DNA of 64,000 bases from assembly GCA_034670405.1 (NCBI GenBank), contig JAXDDX010000051.1, positions 2,737,001 to 2,801,000 of the forward strand, read 5' to 3'. Source of the stretch: Hoplostethus atlanticus (Eukaryota; Chordata; Actinopteri; Trachichthyiformes; Trachichthyidae). A model generated the notes under the pieces. That model saw only the letters and a program-made list of their open reading frames with translations, searched no databases and was not told where the DNA came from. Made by a program: the position numbers and the translations under genes. This document shows positions 1 through 11,303 of this stretch, piece by piece; position 1 is the stretch's first letter; each line of letters starts with the position of its first letter.

Positions 1-132
1 CAATATTAATTTCAGTGAAAGGTAACATCCTCGGAAAAGAATTAGGATGTGGAATGATGTCATTTAATAGAGATGAGGGCTGGATAGATGCACAAGCACC
101 TGGAAATATACAGCTGAAACTACTGAGTACAA

Positions 133-135
133 CAG

Positions 136-200
<65 letters not shown>
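133..200. repeat. (GT)n microsatellite, about 68 bp
   Basis: Uninterrupted TG dinucleotides seen directly. It lies in the ASPSCR1 intron downstream of exon 4. Confidence 0.95.
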
Positions 201-203
<3 letters not shown>

Positions 204-473
204 CTCTGGAGAGTGGGGGTGATGTGTGGGAAAGCTGGTTCAGTACAGAACAGCAGAACAGAAGTGATACACAGTTGGGCTTTGAACAAAATGATCACCT
301 TCATTTTCAGGCCTAGTGGAAAGTGAAGTTGAGTGGAGGTGTACAGTTTGACATCTGACATGCATAGATATATTTTCAATTGTATGCAAGCAAATTAAAA
401 CACTCTTTAACGCTCCTATGAATGTAACTATACATACATACCCATGCATACGTACACACACACACACACACAC

Positions 474-642
474 CTGATCTGGGGAAAGTGTGTGAGCAGT
501 TCCCACAGATTCTGTCCACAGGAGAAAGAGTCCTGGAGCCGAGAACCATCCTCCATCTGTAGCGCAATCCGCACCTGAGGAATATGGAGCCATAGTCACA
601 CACACACACACACACACACACACAACACACACACACACACAC

Positions 643-699
<57 letters not shown>

Positions 700-1413
700 A
701 GTAAAGACGTATGCCAAAGACCACAAACGCATTATGTCACACACAATGTCCAGCAATAAACAGCAGGCCCAAATGATGCAGAGAGCTTTACATGTTGGAC
801 TCAGAGCTTCAATTCTACCTGAGAACCTCAGCACACGCAGTATGGACAGTAATGAGTCCATAACGAACGGGATTGCCCTAAATTTAAAGTATCAGACCAA
901 CTGGTTCTTACATAGCAATTTTTGCCTTTAAAACTAGTAAAATACAGAAACAAAGGATGATTGGAAGCAAAATGCACCCTTAACTCAAAACCTTTCACAT
1001 GCTAATAGGGATTTATGAAAACAGCAGCCTTAATTGAAAGAGGAAGTCACTATATTAAGTATCAAACTCACTCAACAGCCCTGTTTACTATTTACCAAAG
1101 AGAAAACGTTTTCATGAGCCAAGTGGGATTAGGCTACACATGTAGGTCGACCTCACTTTGCAAATGAATAACACCAGGCATGTGTGCAAGTCTTTCCAGC
1201 TCGCTCTCTGACTCATTCAATCCAGACCCTACAAGTTGTTTATGTTTACTCATCAATGACGTTGTCCAAGACAGAAAGCTCCCTGCACCGCGGCACACCA
1301 GGAGAGATGGAAAAGGATGCCTTGGATGTGTTAACACCCAAACACACTTACAAAACACTTTCACGCACTTGTTAGGCTGGGGAATCATGAGAAACTGTGG
1401 TGACAGTTAGGAG

Positions 1414-1471
<58 letters not shown>

Positions 1472-3567
1472 TATGTGATAGGAGAGTATGTATGTGTGTG
1501 AATATGAAAAATCTGTGTGGAATCAACAGTCAACCATCCATCAAATAGACATGAACAACAGATCAAACCCAGCAGTTTATGATACCATGTCGTCACAGGA
1601 AACCACAGCTCAGCTACATGCCTTTTTCTGGATACAACGCACGTCGTATTTAACTCAGTAATACAGATGGAATACTACTGTACTAACTGATGCACATGTG
1701 TCCATGTTAATTTGGGATGTACTGACCAGGAATTTTTGAGCAAACAGTTTTCATTTCTTCACAATGAAAACCATCCAAAACCAATTGACTGTTTTTTTTG
1801 TGTGTCTAACAGTTTGTTTCAGCCAATTCCATTATGTATGAAAGATGTGATTTCTGGGCAAGTAGTGCGGTTACTGATCAGATTGGCGTATCAGAGTACT
1901 ATTAACTAAGTATTACTGGTACAATACTATCAAATGCATATGTAGAGTGACAATGTGCTGATATTGACCAGTGCACAATCTCTCTAATGTGCATGTATCC
2001 ATACACACACCCTGATATCTTCATTCTTTTAAATTGTTTCATCCACAAAAGTTAGGCTTTTTCTCTCTTAAAAACATGAGAATGATTTATATATTATTTT
2101 ATTCTTCTCTTTCTTTATCTCCCACTCTGATACACAAATACAATTGACAATTGTGATGAATGAGAAAAAGTGATGTGATGACTTTCAGTCTCTCTCTCTC
2201 TCTCTCTCACACACACTTTATTTTAACTAACCTGGCTGTCAGCTCCAGGTTGTTTCCTTGTACCAGGCACCATTTCCAGTTTAGCATTGTTGGGCAGGCT
2301 GGCAAACCTCCACTGTAGTGTTAGATCCAGAATATTCCTCTGAAACCTGTCAACAGCAGCGACAGAAGGGAGGGAGTCCTTTAGTCAATAGGCAGTGAGT
2401 GAGGATAACTGAACAATGGCTGCCACCCTGCAGTCAGGTGACAGCTAACACAGAGCAAAATCACATCTCACTCATATAATCGTTCTCTAAAGACACAGTT
2501 GGCCAACCACAGATGATACACACTGCAATACACACACACACACACACACCAGGCTCAAAGACAATCAATAGCAGGGAATTATAACAAATGACAACTAGAC
2601 ACCATTAAACTGGAGGTTAATGGAATGGGGTTAATGAGAGCGCCACATACAGCTTTTTTTTGTTAATTTGTTTTCTTCTTTTGTTTGGTTTGAGGTGAGA
2701 TGTGTTTTTAAGACCATTGTGGGTTTTATCTCACCTGCACAAATTAGCCTAGACTGTTGTTTCTCTTCTCTTTTAAAAAAAAAAAAAAAAAAAATTCTGT
2801 ACTTTCTGTACGCTGTTTTGTAACTGTGTAAATGAACTAAACCTAAAGGAAAAAACTCTTTACCCTCTGTGGGTCAAAGTCAGTGCTTGGATTAAAATCC
2901 GGGGTCAATTTCTGAATGTCGTTGATACAGTAGCCAGGTTCAAGCCCCCTACTTCCCCATCTATACAGAAAGTTCTTGTTTAATAGATAAAATATAATGA
3001 TTTTTACATACTGAGAAGCCGATCAGAAACAGTCGCACTCAAAGTCACTGAACCTTAAATCTTGTTCTCAACTTGCTAAACCCAATTTAGCATCAGTCTT
3101 ATTTACGCCTAGCTGGTGCAAGCTAGGCCTAGCGCTTTACACAAGTTAAACCAGCTCTTAAGTAACTCACTACTAACTAACCGGTACTCACTTTAAATCA
3201 TGGTCGTCAGGATTAAATCCATGCTTTTTACAGACGTCCTCCAGCACCTGAGGAGAAGACATATTAATATAACCTGGTAGATGTTGGAATTATGTTACCT
3301 ACCTTTGTTTTGTTTATCAGTCATTCGATGTAATTCACACCGAAACAATAAGAAGGGGATCGGTCCCTAGCTAACGTTAGCTAAACTAGCTAGGGGAAAC
3401 AACTTTCCATTGGCTTGGAAGAAAACGAAGAACCGCCTTGAACAAGTTTGCCCTTGGCAGAAAACATGGATCGTTACCTGTAATAACGGTATGTTCGGGG
3501 ACACTTTCACCGTCTGCCTTCTTCCATTCGGAGTAAGAACTGTCACGGCTGTAATGCTGGCTGCCAT
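474..3567 (-). CDS. aspscr1: ASPSCR1 (TUG, UBX-domain tether for GLUT4), first four coding exons; partial
   Basis: TUG holds GLUT4 storage vesicles in the cell interior and binds the p97/VCP ATPase through its UBX domain. Four exons on the minus strand keep one frame: 3478-3567, 3192-3247, 2232-2346 and 474-574 (90, 56, 115 and 101 bp). The start encodes MAASITAVTVLTPNGRRQTV, followed by a GFNPDDHDLK segment, a LQWRFASLPNNAKLEMVP segment and VRIALQMEDGSRLQDSF. These match the N-terminal ubiquitin-like TUG-UBL1 region and the next exon of vertebrate ASPSCR1. The remaining exons, including UBX, lie beyond the left edge. Exon 4 is bracketed by CA/GT microsatellites on both sides. An open stretch at 2864-2980 inside intron 2 is not included. 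The next recognised gene downstream of its 5' end is NOTUM, as in human. Confidence 0.92.
596..697. repeat. (CA)n microsatellite, about 100 bp, with three short interruptions
   Basis: CA dinucleotides begin about 22 bp beyond the acceptor side of ASPSCR1 exon 4 (exon 474-574). In the gene's orientation this is a (GT)n tract close to the 3' splice site. A second (CA)n run at 454-473 directly touches the donor of the same exon. Confidence 0.95.
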
Positions 3568-4572
3568 TGTGATGTGACGTCACCGTGTTTATTTGAATAA
3601 ACTTTATTAACACCACTGCGGGCAACATCCCGTACACGTCGTCGGGTATTGATCTATTTTACCCTTAACGTGTATCAGTAGTGTCGCCAACCTGCTCCGA
3701 CATGAACGTTGTTTTGGGACTGATGATTTCAAAGAGAATATAACTGATCACAACATAAAGAATCGTTTTTTTGTGCTCTAGGACAGGCTTGGCTACTGGG
3801 TTTACCAGTCTTGTCCATCTTTTTATTTAATTCTCAGTGAGTGGGGATGAGCAGTTTGACATCTGAGATTAAGTCTAGACAAATTCTGTTCTCATCCCTG
3901 GCTGTGGGAAACAGTAGGGTTATTTTTACTCACATGAACTGAACTTTCTTTAGTCTATAGTCTATATAGTAGTCTATATAGCAATGCAAGGGATAACAGC
4001 AAAAATAAATTGCTATTTCCATTTAATAGTGCCATATCTAACATGTAGATGACATTAACAAACATCCAGTATTCAGCCTACAATATACCAAACTGGCTCA
4101 CCAAACCTTCTTTGGGAGTTTATAAAAGTCCAGTGATCTTTATCAGAGCAGATTTTACGTTCATTGGCTAGCAACAACATCAACATCCACCTGAGAGAGA
4201 GGAGAGAGAGAGAGTGAGCGAGAGAGAGAGAGAGAGGTGAATAGAGTTCTCAGTTCTGGGGGGAAATTGCCACCGTCTGAATAAACAAACAAACAATCAG
4301 TTTCCTTCCTCAGTCAGCAGGCTAGAAACTTCCAAAATGTGCCCGAATGGTGTACAAGTATATAAAGCTGTCTGTGTTGGCGAGTTTGTCTGGTTTTGAA
4401 AAACATCTTCACAAAGGAAATCTTTAATCACTGATTAATGAATGGCAAAGAGATAAACTTATTGAGAGGTGCAGGGGTCCATCTCTACTTACACACCAGT
4501 ACAAATCAAAACTGGAGGAACAAAAATTCAATTTCGAGAGGCTGCTGAAATTCCATTATGCACAGAGTTTAA

Positions 4573-5690
4573 ATGGAATCTATGATATATCAAAACCCAC
4601 CAAAAATCTTTATTTCGGATGGTGTTACTGACAATCAGCTGCAGGTAACCTTCTTCTGCAAGATACTTGCACCCAGAAAGACCGGTCCAAATTACCCACC
4701 ATCCAACTGCTGTGTGAAAAGAAGTTCAATGTTAACCCATGGAGATCAATCAAATAAAGTATCTTTTCCAGAACAACAGAGTGCAATCCAGGAGAATAAC
4801 TCGGAGCTCCAGAGCATGAAGGAGCAACTGTCCTTGCTCACATGACCAATGAAGATGAGGAAGCAGAGAAAGAGAGCCTGGGCAACGAGAACACCCAGCT
4901 CATTGCTGACCTTCACAATATGCAGTTTCATTTGGATGGGCTCCAGTGTTTGCTGGAAACCAAAGAGCAACAGTTTTGTGAGCTGGTCTGGCCCTTTAAT
5001 GAGCTCAAATTCAAGGCAGCGGATAACAAGAGAGCCATGCTGAGCATGACCAGAGACTGCAATCAAATCAGGAGGCAAATTTCCATGGAGAGGGAAAACA
5101 GAGAAAAGCAGCTGAAGAAAGAGAGGCTGGAGAGAGAAATGTAATACAATGCAAGAAGGATTTATTTAAGAAAACGAACAAAGCAGAGGAAAAGTAGCAG
5201 AAGAAGATGTTGAAGGCAAAAGGAAAACGAGACGGTAAGTTAAGGATGTAATTGTTCCTGCCACTAAAGGTAAAAGGCTGAAGAAAATGTGGTCCAGCGG
5301 CTGACGAATGCTGAGGGTGAGCCAGTCACGCCAGCTTGAGCCACATTTTGTTGCAGTGAATGATTTAATTCACTGCAACAAAATGTGGCTCAAGAAATTT
5401 GAGGTTCTGAGGAAGAACTTTTACACCATCAAAAGTCAAATGTTCCTTTTGCAAACATCCAGAACTCTGCCTCCAATGGACCCACGCTGCCTGTCTTGTC
5501 CATTTGGGTCATCATGTCATGTCTGGCATAGGAGCTGCTCACCAGAAGAATATACCCTGGAAGTCAATGTACCCACCTGGAAGCCCTGGAGCAGGTGATG
5601 CCCTGTCTGGTTCAGAGCTGAGGAGTATGATGCCCCAGCAGGCAAACCTTTTGTACCCTAACAACTATGAATAAATACATGAATATATGA
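4573..5690 (+). pseudogene. Decayed coiled-coil coding remnant, parent gene not identified
   Basis: Two overlapping reading frames, 4573-4845 and 4842-5144, join only through a frameshift. Together they read as a Glu/Lys/Gln-rich heptad-like coiled coil (segments such as ENNSELQSMKEQ, ENTQLIADLHNMQF and NREKQLKKERLEREM). Further open pieces follow in other frames to about 5670, ending in a Pro/Gly/Ser-rich tail with a stop just before an AATAAA-like AT-rich stretch. Within 4573-5144 there are no introns in the coiled-coil part, which fits a processed or otherwise decayed copy. I could not name the parent family. It could also be one or more real exons of an unrecognised gene. Confidence 0.4.
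5335..5394. repeat. Perfect inverted repeat, 27-bp arms, 6-nt loop
   Basis: The arm beginning CTTGAGCCACATTTTG at 5335-5361 is the exact reverse complement of 5368-5394. It would form a strong hairpin in DNA or RNA. It sits inside the decayed coiled-coil region. Confidence 0.95.
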
Positions 5691-6586
5691 CAAAGTCAAT
5701 AGCTGTCACGAAAATCAACATAATGATTTAAAGATTTGATCGATAGCCTTTACATGACATATTCAAGATGTTGTTTGTGTTCACATTTGTAATATGTAAT
5801 AACTGCCTGCTACTTGAAATGGGGGGAGGTATACATGCATGCACATCTCGTGTATCACTGAAACTTCATACTTACTATTAGCTCAAACACTAATCTGGAT
5901 TTTGATCTCTGACACAGATGTGACATTCAGTAGGCCTAACTACTTACATTTTTCTAAACCGTCATATTCATTCAACGACACTTTAAAGGCAAAATGGTCA
6001 TATGATGACACAACATCAAAGGCACCGAGTGCATTAGTGAACTGACTTAAGGGGCGTGTCAGGCATACGCGCTCTTAGTTTGTGATCGACGCCCAGCGCA
6101 GAGCATCAGCCAACGATAATAACGATTGGCCCAGAGGAGTGAGAAGCACAGAGCCGCGATGGGGGGAACTTAAAATAAAATCCCACTTCGCCCGAAGACC
6201 TGAATCTATTGCCAACAGGTCGTCTGCTATCTATCGACCTGGTGGTGATGATAAAGGATGTAAGCATCCCACTGAAGGACGCTCAGCTGGCATTAACTGG
6301 ATCACCTCGCTGGAAGAATTACACACTAGTTTAGGGTTGAAATGAAGGCAAGTGCGCGCTCCATGCGCGTTAGGGGTGAATTTTAAGGCAATAGCCTGTG
6401 TCTCAAGGCAGCATGGAGAACCGTAAGTTGCATTCATTCAGCAGATTGTGTATGATCGATAGATTCCAAGAGGTGCCCACCCTTTTTCGAAGAACTTTGA
6501 AACTTTCTAACGACTCCTGGGATATGCACATTTCTATTTAAAACCCTTCCGAACACTTAAAAGACATTTTCCAAAAGCAGTTAGAA

Positions 6587-9500
6587 ATGAGGAGCTGTGG
6601 TGTAGAAAGGTCGGGCAGGCTCTCTGCGATGCGCTCCTGTTTGCTGTTGCTGTTCATCCAAATAAGCGCACCGGTGGAGGCGAGGAGACAACGGGGCGGT
6701 CGGGTGCAAACTCGGCGAGTGCAGTTGTCTCCACCGTACAGGGAGCGGGCGGAAGGAGCAGAGAGCTTCCCGTTAGATTTTACAGCCGTGGAAGGGAACA
6801 TGGACAACTTTATGATCCAGATAAAGAACCTAGCGCAGTCACTCTACCCGTGCTCTGCGCAGAAGCTGGATCAGGACATGAAGTTGCACTTTTTGAAGAA
6901 TGTATCTGTGACCTGTAATGATGGGTCACCAGCAGGGTAAGTGAATGGACTTAATTGCATACAGTTGCCTCCTAATAGTTTCTTTATAACCTCAAAACAG
7001 CAACTCAAAGATCTTTCTTCATTTTGTGTGTGGAAAAAGGTTGGTACAGTATCACTCTGTTCACGAAACCCTCCAATTTATGTCACGTTGGCGCTTTGCT
7101 TCCCTGGTCTTCATTCCCTTGTCATTCCGGATGTGACCAAAATGGATCAAAGGACCAGATCAGAGAGAACGCGTGACAGATCTGACCGATTTACAACTTT
7201 TATGTCTGAAATCTTTAGTTTATTTCATCTGATTGGAATAAAGCTCCATGACCTTGTCCACACAGGGCATCTGAACACACAAAATACATTTTGATCATTT
7301 TCATTAAATTTTGTGCGCACACACACACACACACACACACACAGACCTGATCTGACGGGAACCTTTCCCCAATAGACTCTTTCCCCCATGGGGACCACAC
7401 CGTTCAGGCAAAATATTATAACATTGTTTCAATATTATACAGAAACTTTCCCACACCTCAGGTATATAAAGCTTCCATAGGGCCTTGCTCACCATTCATT
7501 CTGTGGCAGCACAATGACCAAAGCATTACCCTCTGCCGGATTGGTGAGAGATATAGAAGAACCACAGACAGAAGAGACAAAAGGAAGAGATGCACACTGT
7601 GTGCACCAAGAGATGTCAAAACGAGCATTGTGTGTCTAAAATGCAATGCACACATTTGCAAGGCACATGCAAAAACCATGCCAATCATGTGCATGAGCAC
7701 ACACAAAACCACCATGTAATGGTTGATTGATTGTTGATTGATTGATTGATTGTGAACCTTGTTAGTGTTTCTGTTTCTGTTAAAACATCAATCAGGGATT
7801 CGCTTAATAGGTCTGAGGGAGCCCAGTTATAGGGCCTATTTTTGTCATACAGAACTGCAATTTACAGAGTTGCAATTTGTCTAAATGTATTTTCCATGAA
7901 AGAGATAGAAGAACCATGAAAGATGCTTGCCTCCTGTGTGAAGTCCCTGTTATACAGAAAATCCCTGTCATCCATGTTATACGGGGACTTGGTTTTGACT
8001 CGTCTTATATATAGAATATGTTGTTCTGAGCAACAACACGGAAAGAGTTTTATCCTAGAATGAAAGCACAGAGGAGAAAGAAGGGTTCAGGTTGAACTAT
8101 AGGAGAGAGTTCCTCACATACCAACTAATAACTAGCTCTTATGCGCATCGCAGCCTGGGAGCGCGTAAGGTCAAATCTGTAAACTAATGGTAGTGGAAGT
8201 TTGAATCATCTCAATTAGCAACTTGTGGAAAAAGGGGCAAGGCAGGAGAGGAGATGAGAGGGGGTGGGATCGTTTCAGCTAGAGTTCAAAGTGCCCGGGG
8301 TGCCTGGCGCCTGCCTTGTTACCGCAGATAATGATCCTGTTTGTCTGGAGTACACAAGGCCGTTACAGTATTGTATTACTTTTTTGCCATTAATGAGTTG
8401 TGTAACGAATTATAATTTCAGTTTCAGTACAACCTTACAATTACCACCAAAAGTCGTTACTTTTGCTGTTGCCTCTTCTCTTTGAGTTTGAAGTTCAATT
8501 ACCCAGTCCAATTCCTTAGGATTAGAATCATCGTCCTCTCACAAATGAGCTGGTTTAGATGCAAAAAAGTGTATTATCTCTGGGTAGAATTAATCTCAGT
8601 ACTTTGATTTTATCAAACAAAAGGATGACAAGAATATTGGACGTCAGCGCTACCTGGTTACCCCGATTACTCTCAGGAGATGCGATTGAGTTATCGCGAT
8701 TTGTGGAGGCAGACCAAGGGAGGATGCAACCGCCAATCTTTTGGGTGTAACGGAAAAGTCAAATCATGAGCAGTATAACGAATTACTACTCACAGGGAGT
8801 AATAAAAAATAATAAAAAAGTAAATAATAAATAAGTAAAATAATAACACGTTCACTCCCTGTGAAGAGGTCTCTCTCTGTCTCTGTCCCTGTCTCTATGT
8901 GTGTGTGTGTCTCTCTCTCTCTCTCTCTCTCTCATACACACACAGACACACGCACTCCCTCTCGCGACCTGACATCAATATGCTTTGAATTGTTTGTGTG
9001 TGTGTTCGCGCGCGTGTGTGTGTGTGTGTGTGTGTGTGAAAGAGAAGGACTTTTCCATTTGCCACCCAAGCCTCTGCGTTTGCTGTCAACCGTTTGACGA
9101 GCGTCTTCTTCAACATCTGCACCAATTTAATAACCGATAATAGCTCTGGAGCCTTTAATGCAGGCAGCTCTAGATTGGCTCCTGCTGAGATGTTAGCTGT
9201 GTGATCAGAGCCAAACGTTTCAAGTCAGGATCAAAGACAGCATCTATTGGGTGGAGCATATATTCTGAACATTCAGCATCACCCTCCAACCACCCTGGCC
9301 ACCAACTGTTCTGTCGCCTGCCGTCACGTGACAGGCGGCAGAGCAGTATGACACTTCAAATCACTTCACTCTGTTGAACAACCCACACCCCTGACTGTTG
9401 AACAACCCTCGAGTGTGTAACACAGATTTCGGTTTGTGTGTGTGTGAGTGTGTTTGTAGTTATGTTTGCCAATACATTTTGCATTTTGATTTCAGACCAA

Positions 9501-10283
9501 TTATCAAAATTAGGTTTGATTTCCCTGTTGAACAAATATTAGATTTTTTTCAAACTCATACATGTGCACACACCCACACGTTCACAATGGGTTTTTTTTG
9601 GTTCTCCCATGCAGGTACTACATCAAGGAATCTAAAGGCAGCAAGAGATGGCTGGTATTCCTAGAAGGTGAGGAGGAGCATGCGGATGTGTAAAATAAAT
9701 ATTGCATTGCTTACATCTGTAAACACAATGCAGACAGTGAGCTTAGAAGGCCAAACGACATCTCTAATTACAATGAAACACCTATCTAGGCACCCTTAGA
9801 CTGTCTTATCAAGTTTGTGTGTGTGCGTTGGTCAGGTGGATGGTACTGTTTCAACAAGCAGACCTGTGACGGCAGGTATGAGACTATGAGGAGATTGATG
9901 AGCTCCACCAGGTGGCCACGTACCAGAACAGGTAACAGACAACACACACACATTTCACTTCTGTTTTAAATAGCCGACATTTCGAGGGAAGATAAAGAGC
10001 ACACACAACAAATAAATCTGTCTAACCACTCACATACACGTGCACACACTATCTTACATACACACTTACATGTGCATGCACGTGTCACATGGTTTGTACA
10101 GCATTTGCAAAATCTCTATAAAGCCCCACAGTGCTTTCCTTTTCTCAGTAGGAAAAAGTCCCACTGAATGAGAGTCATATAAATGTTTGTGTTTCCTCTT
10201 TAGCATTAATCATTAAAACTCCCTGGTTCTTTCCTCCCAGCCATCAGGGAACCCCTTGTTTGTTCATGAATCTCTCTCTCTCG

Positions 10284-10317
<34 letters not shown>

Positions 10318-11263
10318 TCCCCCCATCCCTACCACCCTCTCTGTGTTAACTTTACTGGCTAGATTTGTGGCCGATGCAGGGAGCTGCAGAGATCTTACAT
10401 GCGTGTGTGTAATTGCTGACTAAAGCAGGAAAAATTGATGACTTATTTGCTTCTGGGGCAAACACACACACCTATACGTTGAAATGTATGAGTTTCAGCA
10501 AGTACTGTAGCTTTGGACTCTTAAGAGGGAATTATTCCAGAAAGTGAACTTAATGTTTGACCAGTCTCTCGATCTTACCTCGCTCTGTTTCACCCCTCTT
10601 TCCTCTTTGCCCAGGAACAGGAATTCTGTCTCCTCAGCCGGAGGAAAACCCACACTGGTGGAATGCCAACATGGTGTAAGAATCCTCCTCTCTCTATTTA
10701 ATGCACTCAATCGTTTTCCTTCTTGGAACTTATTTCTTATGTCCCTCACTCTAACTATTCCTGCTTATGTCAATGGTTGTATGTGTATGTGTGTGTGTGT
10801 GTGTATAGGTGTGCACACACACTTGAGAAATTCACATTTTCTTGGTATAAAATGACTTTTATTACTTGGAGTTGTATTAATAGAGTAAAAACTCTTAATG
10901 GAGGCTCACCTTAAGTGTGTTGTGTGTGTTAATATATCTTTTGCTATGTATCATCCTTTTTGTGCTTTTTACATTTGTAACTGTTATCAATGCCTCACAT
11001 TCTCAACTTGGTCCTATTCACTTCAGCCTACTCATGATAGTGAGTCTACACTAGACTGCTGTACAACTGAATACTCACGCTAACCTCCTCACTACTGTTA
11101 CCAATGGTGCCATTGCTGCTACACTGGAGGAATTCTTTCGTTCTTTCGTTTTGGTCTGTTTAACTGTCTTATAATTTGACAGCCTCAACAAGCCAAGTCA
11201 AATTCCTTGTGAATCTGTTGTAACTGGTGAATAAAAGCTGTCTTCATTTTGATTGTGATTCTA

Positions 11264-11303
<40 letters not shown>

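Larger units (their letters stand above)
3568..6586. other. Intergenic interval ASPSCR1-NOTUM
   Basis: This interval lies between the divergent starts of ASPSCR1 (minus) and NOTUM (plus). It contains a GA-rich run at 4195-4237, the decayed coiled-coil reading frames at 4573-5690, a perfect hairpin at 5335-5394, and GC-richer sequence at 6050-6600 that is likely NOTUM 5' UTR and promoter (a GGGGCGTG GC-box-like site near 6051). Nothing else was recognised. Confidence 0.6.

Noticed and set aside
120-860. Long Cys/Val and His/Thr repeat reading frames over GT/CA tracts (also near 16.2, 16.6 and 30.6 kb)
   Set aside because: They are translations of dinucleotide microsatellites in non-coding strands or frames, not proteins.
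9323-9332. GTCACGTGAC palindrome matching the TFEB/CLEAR consensus in NOTUM intron 1
   Set aside because: A single 10-bp site in a long intron is expected by chance and has no supporting context.
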